DNA of 16,397 bases, taken from positions 1 through 16,397 of the forward strand of contig CALCSX010000218.1 of NCBI GenBank assembly GCA_937894165.1, written 5' to 3'. The notes under the pieces were generated by a model. That model searched no databases. It saw only the letters and a list, made by a program, of their open reading frames with translations, and had not been told where the DNA came from. A program made the position numbers and the translations under genes. The stretch is from an uncultured Saprospiraceae bacterium. Lineage in GTDB: Bacteria > Bacteroidota > Bacteroidia > Chitinophagales > Saprospiraceae. Below, in pieces: positions 1 to 7,299 of this stretch (the first letter of the stretch is position 1; each line of letters opens with the position of its first letter).

Positions 1-700
1 CGATGACGGCTATGCCGGATAAATAAGCCTTTTGTACCAATTCAAAGGAAACTCTTCCACTTACAAAGGCAATATATTCAGAAAATGGTGGCGGAATCTC
101 AGTGGAGAGCGCCCCAATAGCCTTATCCATCGCATTATGCCGGCCCACATCCTCCATCAAAAGTATCTTTCCATTTTTAAAATTGTAAAGCGCCGTCGCG
201 TGAAGCCCTCCTGTTTTGTGAAAGACATCCTGATTTTGAAAAATGGTTTCTACCAATTCCAGAATTCTTTGAGAGCTGATCAAAGCCTCCTTGTTTGTAA
301 AAAGAAAGGAGCCGATGGTTTGAATAGCTTCAATGCCGGATTTTCCACAGATTCCGCAGGAGGAAGTAGTATAGAAATTGCGATCTATTGAGGGTAAATG
401 GATATATTTTTTCTCCTTAATGTGAACTACAACTCTATTTTTATCCGAACAATTGTCAATCTCATCATATGCTATTCTATCAATACCTTCCCAACTTGAA
501 ATAATATTTTCTGTAAAAAGAAAACCTCTGACCAAATCAAAGTCATCGCCGGGACTGCGCATTGTGATGGCGATTGTTTTGCGAATATTTATTCCTTTAT
601 CCGGGTAAGAAATAATCATTTCCAAGGGCTCTTCATCAGCAATATCGTCGATGAAGATCTCCTTTCTATCTTTGAAAATTTTTGTGATTTCCTTTTTCAA
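1..700 (-). CDS. fdhD: FdhD, formate dehydrogenase accessory sulfurtransferase (C-terminus cut by window edge)
   Basis: FdhD carries sulfur from a cysteine desulfurase (IscS) to the molybdenum or tungsten bis-MGD cofactor of formate dehydrogenases in the cytoplasm. The 233 visible codons hold the family's landmarks: PLEMII (residues 25-30), RSPGDDFDLVRGFLFTE (48-64), the sulfur-carrying CxxC loop TTSSCGICGK with Cys115 and Cys118, TGGLHATAL (163-171), EDVGRHNAMDKAIG (183-196) and VSGRVSFELVQKA (213-225). Only the last few dozen residues should be missing. The likely start is TTG at 700-698. An in-frame TAA lies four codons upstream, the nearby ATG at 710 hits a stop after two codons, and the next in-frame ATG would remove the family's N-terminal region. 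It lies 14 bp after the stop of the tail-anchored gene and so looks co-transcribed with it and crtZ. No formate dehydrogenase gene is in view. The family is certain; the start codon is less so. Confidence 0.95.
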   Translation of the reverse strand, partial: MKKEITKIFKDRKEIFIDDIADEEPLEMIISYPDKGINIRKTIAITMRSPGDDFDLVRGFLFTENIISSWEGIDRIAYDEIDNCSDKNRVVVHIKEKKYIHLPSIDRNFYTTSSCGICGKSGIEAIQTIGSFLFTNKEALISSQRILELVETIFQNQDVFHKTGGLHATALYNFKNGKILLMEDVGRHNAMDKAIGALSTEIPPPFSEYIAFVSGRVSFELVQKAYLSGIAVI

Positions 701-714
701 ATTATTCCATTAAT

Positions 715-1254
715 CTAAGAGGAAAAGTAGAATATCAAGGCAACTATCGCCACGATGATTACTATCCAAATTACAGTGTTCATGCCCATTGGAGGAGTAT
801 GTCCCAATTCCTCCAATATCTCATTGAGCTTTTTCGAATCGAGTTGTTCCTCCTCACCCAAAGCCAAATATTTTCGCTGGTCGAACCTGTTTTGTACGCC
901 ATGCTTCATCAGAAAAATATAATTTTCATCGGAATAAACCATTTCATACAATTCGCTCTTAGTCGTGCCATCCTTCTCAGAAATATCTAAAACAAGAACT
1001 TCTGACTGAAAAGAAGTCTTCCAAAAACCTTTGGAAATATTGCCATTATTGGATAGCAGATATTCTCCGTTTTCTTCGAATAGATGCAATATGTTACTTT
1101 CATCCATAAAAGGATGTATTTCTAGCCAGCGCTTGGAGGGCAGCAACTTGTTGAGCTGCGCAAATTCGAATACAGTTTCGTGTTTTTCCAGAATTGTTGA
1201 GATCTGATTATCCAGAGATTTGCCGGGAGTAAGGTCTACTTGATTTTCAGCCAT
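715..1254 (-). CDS. Unknown tail-anchored membrane protein
   Basis: I do not recognise this 179-residue protein as a named family. It has no signal peptide. Residues 1-155 look soluble and rather acidic, with mixed helix and strand character and no obvious catalytic motif. Residues about 159-177 form one strongly hydrophobic segment (VIWIVIIVAIVALIFYF) that ends two residues before the C-terminus, preceded by a proline/glycine hinge (TPPMGMN). This is a tail-anchor layout, which predicts a cytoplasmic domain held on the inner membrane. The start is ATG at 1254, 17 bp after the crtZ stop, and the stop lies 14 bp before fdhD, so it is probably translated from the same message as both. That position between a membrane carotenoid hydroxylase and a cofactor sulfurtransferase does not reveal its job. 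Coding status is supported by length, tight operon spacing and protein-like composition; no function is proposed. Confidence 0.75.
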   Translation of the reverse strand: MAENQVDLTPGKSLDNQISTILEKHETVFEFAQLNKLLPSKRWLEIHPFMDESNILHLFEENGEYLLSNNGNISKGFWKTSFQSEVLVLDISEKDGTTKSELYEMVYSDENYIFLMKHGVQNRFDQRKYLALGEEEQLDSKKLNEILEELGHTPPMGMNTVIWIVIIVAIVALIFYFSS

Positions 1255-1271
1255 GATCGATAGTGAAATAA

Positions 1272-1763
1272 TTATTCTGCTTCAATATTACGAAGATAAG
1301 AATCTTTTTTCGTATCAAAGAATTTCGGATGAACGACCAATAGTCCGAAGGATTCACAGTTCTCTTTGGATTTCTTGGCGTGATGTGCACCGTGAGCTCT
1401 TAGGATGGCTCGGGAATATTTATTGTCCAATGTTCTGAACCATTTAAACCGCTTATGAATATACACATCGTGGATTAAAAAGTAAACCAAGCCATAAATA
1501 CTGATTCCAATGCCGATGAAAAGAAAGTATGTCATCGAAGTGGCCGTTCCCAAAATGTAAGAAATGGCGCTTGGTAAGGCAAAAACGAGAAAAAACCGAT
1601 CATTTTTCTCCCAAAAATTGCCACTTTTCTTCTTGTGATCGTGGTGGTCCTCGTGCCAACGCCAAAGCCAGCCGTGCATTAAATATTTGTGGGAAAACCA
1701 AGCCATAAATTCCATTCCTGCAAAAGTAATTATAACTATAGCGATATTGATTAGGATTTGCAT
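1272..1763 (-). CDS. crtZ: Beta-carotene hydroxylase, CrtZ type
   Basis: CrtZ is a membrane-bound di-iron hydroxylase of the fatty acid hydroxylase superfamily. It adds hydroxyl groups at C3 and C3' of beta-ionone rings, making zeaxanthin from beta-carotene or acting on keto-carotenoids. All four histidine clusters are present: HKYLMH (H25, H30), HEDHH (H37, H40, H41), HDVYIH (H98, H103) and HGAHH (H124, H127, H128). The spacing is that of HX4H, HX2HH, HX4H, HX2HH. Hydrophobic stretches at about 1-23, 53-75 and 77-97 give the membrane core. At 163 residues it has the usual length of bacterial CrtZ. It begins with ATG at 1763, 78 bp after the kinase stop, and is the first gene of a likely operon with the tail-anchored gene and fdhD. 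A cluster of TTGTA/TACAA half-sites sits 22-50 bp upstream of the start and may control it. No other crt gene is in the window, so the physiological substrate cannot be read from context. Confidence 0.93.
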   Translation of the reverse strand: MQILINIAIVIITFAGMEFMAWFSHKYLMHGWLWRWHEDHHDHKKKSGNFWEKNDRFFLVFALPSAISYILGTATSMTYFLFIGIGISIYGLVYFLIHDVYIHKRFKWFRTLDNKYSRAILRAHGAHHAKKSKENCESFGLLVVHPKFFDTKKDSYLRNIEAE

Positions 1764-1784
1764 TGGACTGTTTTATTGTTTTCT

Positions 1785-1813
1785 ATTGTAACTACAATGC
1801 CTACAAGGTACAA
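1785..1813. promoter_or_regulatory. Cluster of TTGTA/TACAA half-sites upstream of crtZ (candidate operator)
   Basis: An inverted repeat ATTGTA-AC-TACAAT lies at 1785-1798. Two further TACAA copies follow at 1802-1806 and 1809-1813, so three same-orientation half-sites start at 1793, 1802 and 1809 and one opposing half-site lies at 1786-1790. All are in the 78 bp between the kinase stop and the crtZ start. Clustered half-sites of this sort are typical of a dimeric or oligomeric DNA-binding protein. MerR-type photoreceptor regulators (CarH/LitR) control carotenoid genes in other bacteria, but linking one to this site is inference. No regulator gene is nearby, and no good TTTG/TAnnTTTG promoter is visible in the gap. 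Confidence 0.35.
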
Positions 1814-1841
1814 ATTGTTCCGACGGAAATAGATAGAATTT

Positions 1842-4800
1842 TTAAATATTTCCTTTACTGATAGGTATTTCAAAGCAGAAATTAGTCCCTTTGTTCTCAG
1901 AAGTCGTAAAGTAAATTTTCCCTCCGAAGGACTCTATAATACTCTTCGAAATAGCTAAGCCGAGCCCTGTGCCGCTAGTTTTTGTGGTAAAATTGGGATA
2001 AAAAACCTTCTTTTGCATTTCAGGGCTGATGCCGACACCATTATCTATGACATTAATAATTGCCATATCTCCTATTGCAGCTAATTTAAGGGACACTTCT
2101 CCTTGCCTGCCGGGTGGAATTGCTTGGATAGCATTTTTCAATAGGTTGTTGAGTACTCTCAGCAGGTGAGACTTATCTGCATAGACAGTGATTTCATCTA
2201 TGGAGATGAATAAGTTGAATTTAATATCTCTCGATTTTCTAAACAGATCATGAACCGATGCGACCAAATCATTCAAAATAATAAATTCATTCTGAGGCTT
2301 GGGAAGTTTCGCGAAATTCGAGAATTCCGATGCGATCTTGGATAAGTTTTCTATTTGCTCTACCAAAGTCTGGGAGGTACGTTTGATCATTTTTTGAAGA
2401 TCCTCAGCCGAGGCACTTTTGCCAGCCATTTCCAGATATTGAATGGATAGTTTCATAGGGGTTAAAGGATTCTTGATCTCATGAGCTATTTGCTTGGCCA
2501 TTTCTCGCCAAGCGACCTCCCGTTCAGTCTGAGCCAGGAGGCGGGCACTTTCCTCCAGTTTTTCAATAAGCGCATTGTATTCATTGATGAGCAAGCCGAG
2601 CTCATCTTTGTTTTTCCATTCTAAGGTCTGATTCCTGCGACCGAGCCGAAACTCTTTTAATTTTTGACCCAGGACCATGATAGGTTTAGTGACACTATTG
2701 GCTACCGTAATAGCAATAGCAGAAGCTATCAGAAGCAAAAAGACATACACATTTAATAAAGCGCTGAGGAAGAGACGTGTATTGTTTAAGTAATTTGTAG
2801 GGCCATCATTGGAGGCTACACTCAGGAAATAATCCGGTTCTCTAACCTTGTAATTTATAGGCACAAAAATTTCTAAATTATCAGCCTCCTCGTAAAGTTT
2901 GGATTCCCTTTCTTCTAGGATAGATCTGTAGACCGTAAAAGGAATCTTTTCTATCAGTTTTTCTGAAAATTTACCAAAGTACAGCTTGTTTCCCTCCTTA
3001 TTGTACAGTTGTATTCTGACATCATTCAATTGCGCCAAACCATCCAAATCCGCAAAAAGCTCCGGCGATAAACCTTCTGATTCTGGCCTAGCTATTTCCT
3101 TATTGAATTCTTCTGCCAGATAAATTGCCTTATTGCGAAGGACATTGGTGGTGGTATTCAGCGCAGAGCTTCTAAAATAAAGTGTAGTTATTATTGCAAT
3201 TAAGATAAAAGAGAAAATGATCACACTCAGCAAGGCAAATTGAATTCTATATCTTAATGTCAGGGTACTGAAGAATTTAAGACCTAAATATTTAGGTAGG
3301 AATTTAAATCTGTGATTGATGAAAGTGATGAAAAGAATAAAGAGCGCTGCCAGAACAAATAGATAAGAGAATAATGAAATCGGTTTCATCAGACCCGTCA
3401 GATTTCCCCCAATTAAAACAGTATTTGTTCCCTCTGACATCAATATGATCTCCAAATCATCTTGAATAAAGGTATTGGCATTATTATTTACTATTAATAA
3501 TGAATCAGGCAGGCTGAGCGAATAAAAGTTGGAGTTAGATCCTATCAATCTTCCATCTGAATAGACGGCATATTCATATCTTGAAAGATCCTGAAGCCCA
3601 AGGAATCTTGAATTGTCCGTATTTGACAAATTTCGAACTTCAAATTGTTTCTTTTCTAAATGCATGCTGATGAACATACAATCACATTCGCTATTATCCA
3701 AGGGAACTTCCATATTGATTTGGAAAGAAAATAGTGGACTTGGCGTAGTTTGAGGGACTCCAAGAGCGAGGCGGCATGTTGGTGTTGAGTTGTATTTTGG
3801 AGACAAAAACCGGAAATTATAATGTTCAGATAAATATTCCGAGCTTATAAGCTGATTATTTAGAATGTTAAAAATAACATTGTCCTTTGATTCGCATTCT
3901 GCGAATTGATTGACTAGCATGGGCATGACATTATTTTTAATGATCTGCCAATCGTGGATGAGGGAGGAATCTACTCCATTTAATATTACACTTGCCAGAT
4001 TTACTTTTTTGTCAAATTCAAAATCCCGGTTGAATTTATACAGCATTATGGAGGAAAAAGCACTGGAAATGACCAGCCAAGTGATTAGCCATGAAATACC
4101 TTTCTTTTCAGTATCATTATACAATTCCAGAAGCAAAATGTAGATAAGTGATCCGACTACAAATGCCGGAAAAATACTGAGCTCTCCCTGATAAATTACA
4201 ATTATTAAAAGAATAAGAAAGGATAAAAAAATTGAAATATATTTAATCAGATTGGGCAGTTTCAATTTTTGTAAAATGATAGTCACCCTCATGGAGAAAA
4301 TAAAAAAAGTCAGGATCAATAAATTGATAAAGAATATAGCGATGATGCTGTAAATATCAAGATTGAATACATTTTCGAAATCAAATATAATATCTGAATA
4401 TTTCACCAATGAATTGAAGAAAATAGCTAGACAGTAAAGCCCAAAGAGCAAAACGGAATAATTCATGGCGGAGAGGATAAACCTCATCCGATTAGATAAA
4501 TGTTTGTAAGAGTTGGTAGGGATATTCTTCTCCATGAAAAGGATAAAGAAGAAGAAAAGCAGGATATTTTGACCGATTTCTCCCAAATTAACCTGCATGC
4601 CCGATTCTGCAATAACCTTGGAATATAGAAAATAATCAGTAAAAAGGGTAGATAGGTTAAAATAATACCACAGAACATTGAAAAGAAGCCAAGCCCCCAA
4701 AACTGAAAAGATGCCGAGTTGGTGGCGATTGTTACGGATTAGTTTAACGCCGAGAACATAAATCCATGCAAAAAAGAAAGCTGTCGAGATCAGAATTAAT

Positions 4801-5360
4801 GTGGCGGGCAAAAAGGGCCAAGCTTGACCTTTGCTATTTACTTCAATTCTGTAAAATAAATTCTTTTCCTTATTTATCGAAAATTCGGACCATTCGGTGC
4901 TATCTCGAATTTCCCAAGATTCAATAAATTTGACATGGCCTTTCCACTTTACAGGCAAGATATCAGTGAATAGCAAGTAAAATGTATCCTGATTTATAGT
5001 TTTTTGAAGACTTATTTGGGGGATTTCATTTTCATAAATGATTCCCGGAATAGTTTGAAAAGAATTTAAATCGTAAGTTTTATTATTCCACCCTCGCGTC
5101 CAAAAATCATTGCCTTCACTTTTTTTCCAAACTTCAAATTCCTGATAATTTAAGATAGAATTTTCATCGGATGAGGAGAAAATATCATTAGAGCCCTCCT
5201 CTAATTTATCCAGAAAATCATTTATTTCGGACTGTTTTTCTAAGAGATCTTGTTCTATAATGTCATCTGTGGGGATAGCCAAATATCTGAAAAAGACACC
5301 CAATAGCAGTAGGGTGAATGATATCGTTAAGTAAGCGGATACCTTTTTTTTCTTCTCCAA
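1842..5360 (-). CDS. Large NtrY-like membrane sensor histidine kinase
   Basis: This 1172-residue protein ends in a complete kinase core: phospho-acceptor His960 in the H-box (AHEIKNPLTP), N-box Asn1076 (NNLLKNA), G1 box DNGVGIS (from Asp1106), F-box around 1120-1124 and G2 box GTGLGLA (1130-1136). A HAMP linker spans about 888-940. The N-terminus (MEKKKK) is cytoplasmic. Predicted membrane segments are 8-28, 182-206, 214-235, 262-277, 294-316, 336-358, 371-390, 394-412, 422-442, 661-681, 705-727 and 863-887. They alternate consistently to leave three extracytoplasmic regions: 30-180, 443-658 and 728-862. The middle region holds four cysteines (C489, C529, C559, C561). It should autophosphorylate and pass phosphate to a response regulator, but none is encoded nearby, so signal and output are unknown. 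The start is TTG at 5360-5358; no in-frame ATG occurs upstream of it or in the first 250 codons. A promoter-like box lies about 40 bp upstream. Confidence 0.93.
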   Translation of the reverse strand: MEKKKKVSAYLTISFTLLLLGVFFRYLAIPTDDIIEQDLLEKQSEINDFLDKLEEGSNDIFSSSDENSILNYQEFEVWKKSEGNDFWTRGWNNKTYDLNSFQTIPGIIYENEIPQISLQKTINQDTFYLLFTDILPVKWKGHVKFIESWEIRDSTEWSEFSINKEKNLFYRIEVNSKGQAWPFLPATLILISTAFFFAWIYVLGVKLIRNNRHQLGIFSVLGAWLLFNVLWYYFNLSTLFTDYFLYSKVIAESGMQVNLGEIGQNILLFFFFILFMEKNIPTNSYKHLSNRMRFILSAMNYSVLLFGLYCLAIFFNSLVKYSDIIFDFENVFNLDIYSIIAIFFINLLILTFFIFSMRVTIILQKLKLPNLIKYISIFLSFLILLIIVIYQGELSIFPAFVVGSLIYILLLELYNDTEKKGISWLITWLVISSAFSSIMLYKFNRDFEFDKKVNLASVILNGVDSSLIHDWQIIKNNVMPMLVNQFAECESKDNVIFNILNNQLISSEYLSEHYNFRFLSPKYNSTPTCRLALGVPQTTPSPLFSFQINMEVPLDNSECDCMFISMHLEKKQFEVRNLSNTDNSRFLGLQDLSRYEYAVYSDGRLIGSNSNFYSLSLPDSLLIVNNNANTFIQDDLEIILMSEGTNTVLIGGNLTGLMKPISLFSYLFVLAALFILFITFINHRFKFLPKYLGLKFFSTLTLRYRIQFALLSVIIFSFILIAIITTLYFRSSALNTTTNVLRNKAIYLAEEFNKEIARPESEGLSPELFADLDGLAQLNDVRIQLYNKEGNKLYFGKFSEKLIEKIPFTVYRSILEERESKLYEEADNLEIFVPINYKVREPDYFLSVASNDGPTNYLNNTRLFLSALLNVYVFLLLIASAIAITVANSVTKPIMVLGQKLKEFRLGRRNQTLEWKNKDELGLLINEYNALIEKLEESARLLAQTEREVAWREMAKQIAHEIKNPLTPMKLSIQYLEMAGKSASAEDLQKMIKRTSQTLVEQIENLSKIASEFSNFAKLPKPQNEFIILNDLVASVHDLFRKSRDIKFNLFISIDEITVYADKSHLLRVLNNLLKNAIQAIPPGRQGEVSLKLAAIGDMAIINVIDNGVGISPEMQKKVFYPNFTTKTSGTGLGLAISKSIIESFGGKIYFTTSENKGTNFCFEIPISKGNI

Positions 5361-5397
5361 TACAATATTAATTAACCTGAAACCGAAATCGAACTCC

Positions 5398-5405
5398 CAA
5401 ATATA
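5398..5405 (-). promoter_or_regulatory. Candidate -7 promoter element for the histidine kinase
   Basis: On the minus strand the sequence is TATATTTG, an exact match to the Bacteroidota -7 box TAnnTTTG. Transcription would begin near 5391 and leave a leader of about 31 nt before the TTG start at 5360. No clear TTTG lies about 19 bp further upstream, so only one of the two boxes is supported. The same 129 bp gap must also hold the rnpB promoter on the other strand. Confidence 0.4.
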
Positions 5406-5489
5406 ACTAATTTATATTATATGAATAATTATATGTACTAAGACTTAAGCAAATGAACTATTTTAGATAGAAATGCATTCATTAGCCTT

Positions 5490-5850
5490 GATAAGGTGCT
5501 TCATCGCGCTACTTTTATTAGGAGTGAGGAAAGTCCGGACAACGTAGAGCACCACACCATCTAACGGATGGGGTCCTCGAAGGAGGATACAGATAGGGTC
5601 ACAGAAAATAACCGCCTTAGGGTAAGGGTGAAAATGTGTGGTAAGAGCGCACAATATTAGTAAGTAATTACTAATGGGGATAAACCTTGTGGGTTGAAAT
5701 GCCATGTACACCGGTAATTCCTTTTCGGAGGATAAGAATTGCTCGTTCGATACCGGGGGGTAGGCAGATGGATCCAATGGGTGACTGTTGGGCTAGATAA
5801 ATGATGAAGACTTTCTTAGGAAAGCACAGAATCCGGCTTATAGCCTTATC
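5490..5850 (+). ncRNA. rnpB: RNase P RNA, bacterial type A
   Basis: This is the catalytic RNA of ribonuclease P, which with the RnpA protein removes 5' leaders from tRNA precursors. The universal conserved regions are present in order: GAGGAAAGTCCGGAC (5526-5540), ACAGAAAATAACCGCC (5601-5616), the GGTAAGAGCGCAC segment (5640-5652) and the 3' signature ACAGAATCCGGCTTATAG (5826-5843). Terminal helix P1 pairs GATAAGG (5490-5496) with CCTTATC (5844-5850), which sets the ends and gives about 361 nt, a normal length. A perfect 8 bp hairpin at 5656-5675 is capped by a GUAA tetraloop, as expected for helices docking in this RNA. A possible -7 box, TATTTTAG at 5459-5466 (7 of 8 matches), could start a transcript near 5473, but no good upstream box accompanies it. 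An intrinsic terminator begins 11 bp after P1. The long open frame antisense to this RNA is not a gene. Confidence 0.97.
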
Positions 5851-5860
5851 ATTTTAATAA

Positions 5861-5913
5861 TAATTAAAGAAGGGTGTCTTAATTTACTAAGCCACCCTTC
5901 TTTAATTATTTTT
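5861..5913. terminator. Bidirectional intrinsic terminator between rnpB and porV
   Basis: A perfect 16 bp stem joins 5861-5876 to 5893-5908 (core AAAGAAGGGTG / CACCCTTCTTT). After one mismatch it continues for 4 bp (5878-5881 with 5888-5891) around a 6-nt loop. On the plus strand it is followed by TTTTT (5909-5913) and so ends rnpB. On the minus strand it follows the porV stop by 17 bp and leads into a less regular T-rich stretch. It lies between two convergent genes and most likely serves both. Confidence 0.9.
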
Positions 5914-5925
5914 CAAAAGCTATTT

Positions 5926-7116
5926 TTAACTAGCAGGCTGATTTCCAAAGTCAAATACAAGACTAAATCTCAAAGTATTGTCCAAAGCACTTCTTTGATT
6001 CGATGTCGGAACTAAATAGGATAGGTTGATACCGAAAATATTCATTTTCAATCCTGCGCCTAAGGTTAAAAATCTTCTTCCTCCTTTCAAACCTGATTCA
6101 TAGAAGTAGCCCGCCCTCAGCGCAAATTGCTGATCGTACCAGTACTCAACACCTGCCCCGATTGATATTTCTGACATTTCTTCAGAGAAACCGTTCGCTG
6201 CATCACCAAAAGATCCGAGAATCCCGGTGAAAAGAGGCTTGTCGTGATTATAATCAACTCCATTTCCTACGGGTGTAGGAGAAGGCACCATTAATTTGTT
6301 GAAGTCAGTGGTGAAGGTCAGTACATTGAATTCATCTAAATGAATATCGAGGGCACCTCCTAATCCTATATTACCCGGAAGAAAATAGGTTTCTCTGTCC
6401 GGCTCTCTTGTATAAGATATTTTATTTCCGATATTAGTAATAGCCATACCCACTCGAAGATCTTTTTTCTTGCCATTCGTAGCTAATTCTCGGTCATAAG
6501 TGAAAGACAAATCCACTGTTCCGGCGGTTGCTGAAAAAATATTGGTACCATCGCTCAACTCCAATCCCGACGCTAAGTCAGAATAGATAAATCTACCTGT
6601 TATACCGGCAGCGAAATAATCACTTAACTTTCGGTTATAGGATAATCCAATTGAAAACTCATTGGGCTTACTGGAACCCAAGCTCCCCCCGTTCACATCT
6701 GTGAAATCTATATTGCCGTAGGAGAAAAATCTTAAATCGAATCCAATGGTCTGTAGATCATCCAATCTTTTGAAACCGGATGCATATGCCAGATAGATAT
6801 CATCGATGCCTAAATTTCTCAGCCAAGGCGTATAATTTAATGCCAGACCGAAATCATCTTCGATAAATGCTAATTTAGAAGAATTGTAGAACATTGAATT
6901 GGCATCGGCAGTCACCGCTATCCCTGCATCACCCATCGCACCTCCTCGCGCATCGGGAATGATTCGAAGCATAGATATAGGCGTAACTATCGCCAGTCCA
7001 CATAATTCACCTGTTCCTCGATCTCTCCACTTTCCGTCTGTGTCCAAAAAACATTGTGCCGATAGGCTTAAACTAAGGCAGATTGCGAATAAAGTTGTAA
7101 TAATTTTTTGCGTCAT
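5926..7116 (-). CDS. porV: T9SS outer membrane protein PorV (LptO)
   Basis: PorV is a beta-barrel of the FadL-like class. It takes T9SS substrates from the Sov/SprA translocon and shuttles them to the PorU-containing attachment complex. The 396-residue protein starts with a signal peptide (1 to about 20, ending LSLSAQ). The characteristic PorV N-terminal region follows: SMLRIIPDARGGAMGDAGIAVTADANSMFYNSSKLAF. After this come repeated amphipathic strands (for example FGLALNYTPWLRNLG, EFSIGLSYNRKL, FALRAGYFYESG) and a C-terminal strand ending in aromatic and hydrophobic residues (FSLVFDFGN). The length agrees with known PorV proteins. It starts with ATG at 7116. It lies 183 bp downstream of porU on the same strand, the usual pairing, and has its own promoter-like sequence in that gap. 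Transcription ends at the hairpin shared with rnpB. Confidence 0.93.
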   Translation of the reverse strand: MTQKIITTLFAICLSLSLSAQCFLDTDGKWRDRGTGELCGLAIVTPISMLRIIPDARGGAMGDAGIAVTADANSMFYNSSKLAFIEDDFGLALNYTPWLRNLGIDDIYLAYASGFKRLDDLQTIGFDLRFFSYGNIDFTDVNGGSLGSSKPNEFSIGLSYNRKLSDYFAAGITGRFIYSDLASGLELSDGTNIFSATAGTVDLSFTYDRELATNGKKKDLRVGMAITNIGNKISYTREPDRETYFLPGNIGLGGALDIHLDEFNVLTFTTDFNKLMVPSPTPVGNGVDYNHDKPLFTGILGSFGDAANGFSEEMSEISIGAGVEYWYDQQFALRAGYFYESGLKGGRRFLTLGAGLKMNIFGINLSYLVPTSNQRSALDNTLRFSLVFDFGNQPAS

Positions 7117-7229
7117 GATTTTAATTTGTCAATTCTGGGGTTAAAGATAAAACTTTGGTGGATTTACTTTGTGAATATTTTATTTTAAAATTACTATCAC
7201 CTTTATTCTGATAAGATCCTACATAAGGG

Positions 7230-7260
7230 TAAATGTAAATTTCAAAGCCAAAACTCCAAA
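7230..7260 (-). promoter_or_regulatory. Candidate porV promoter in the porU-porV gap
   Basis: On the minus strand TTTG (7260-7257) is followed by exactly 19 nt and then TACATTTA (7237-7230), which matches TAnnTTTG at 7 of 8 positions. Transcription would start near 7224, giving a leader of about 108 nt to the porV ATG at 7116. A second box with 7 of 8 matches, TATCTTTA at 7149-7142, lies closer to the gene but lacks an upstream TTTG. No terminator hairpin was found between porU and porV, so read-through from porU is also likely. Nothing else is evident in this 183 bp gap. Confidence 0.4.
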
Positions 7261-7299
7261 AATTGTTAATTTATTGTGAATAAGGAGATTTCTTTTTTG

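Noticed and set aside
32..391. Open frame of 119 codons on the plus strand
   Set aside because: It is antisense to the well-conserved fdhD coding sequence and has no recognisable protein features.
1842..5360. The kinase as PorY, the known T9SS-regulating kinase
   Set aside because: PorY is much smaller with a simple sensor part, and no PorX-like regulator is nearby; proximity to porV is the only link.
5463..5777. Open frame of 104 codons on the minus strand
   Set aside because: It lies antisense to rnpB, whose conserved motifs and folding explain the sequence; the peptide has no family resemblance.
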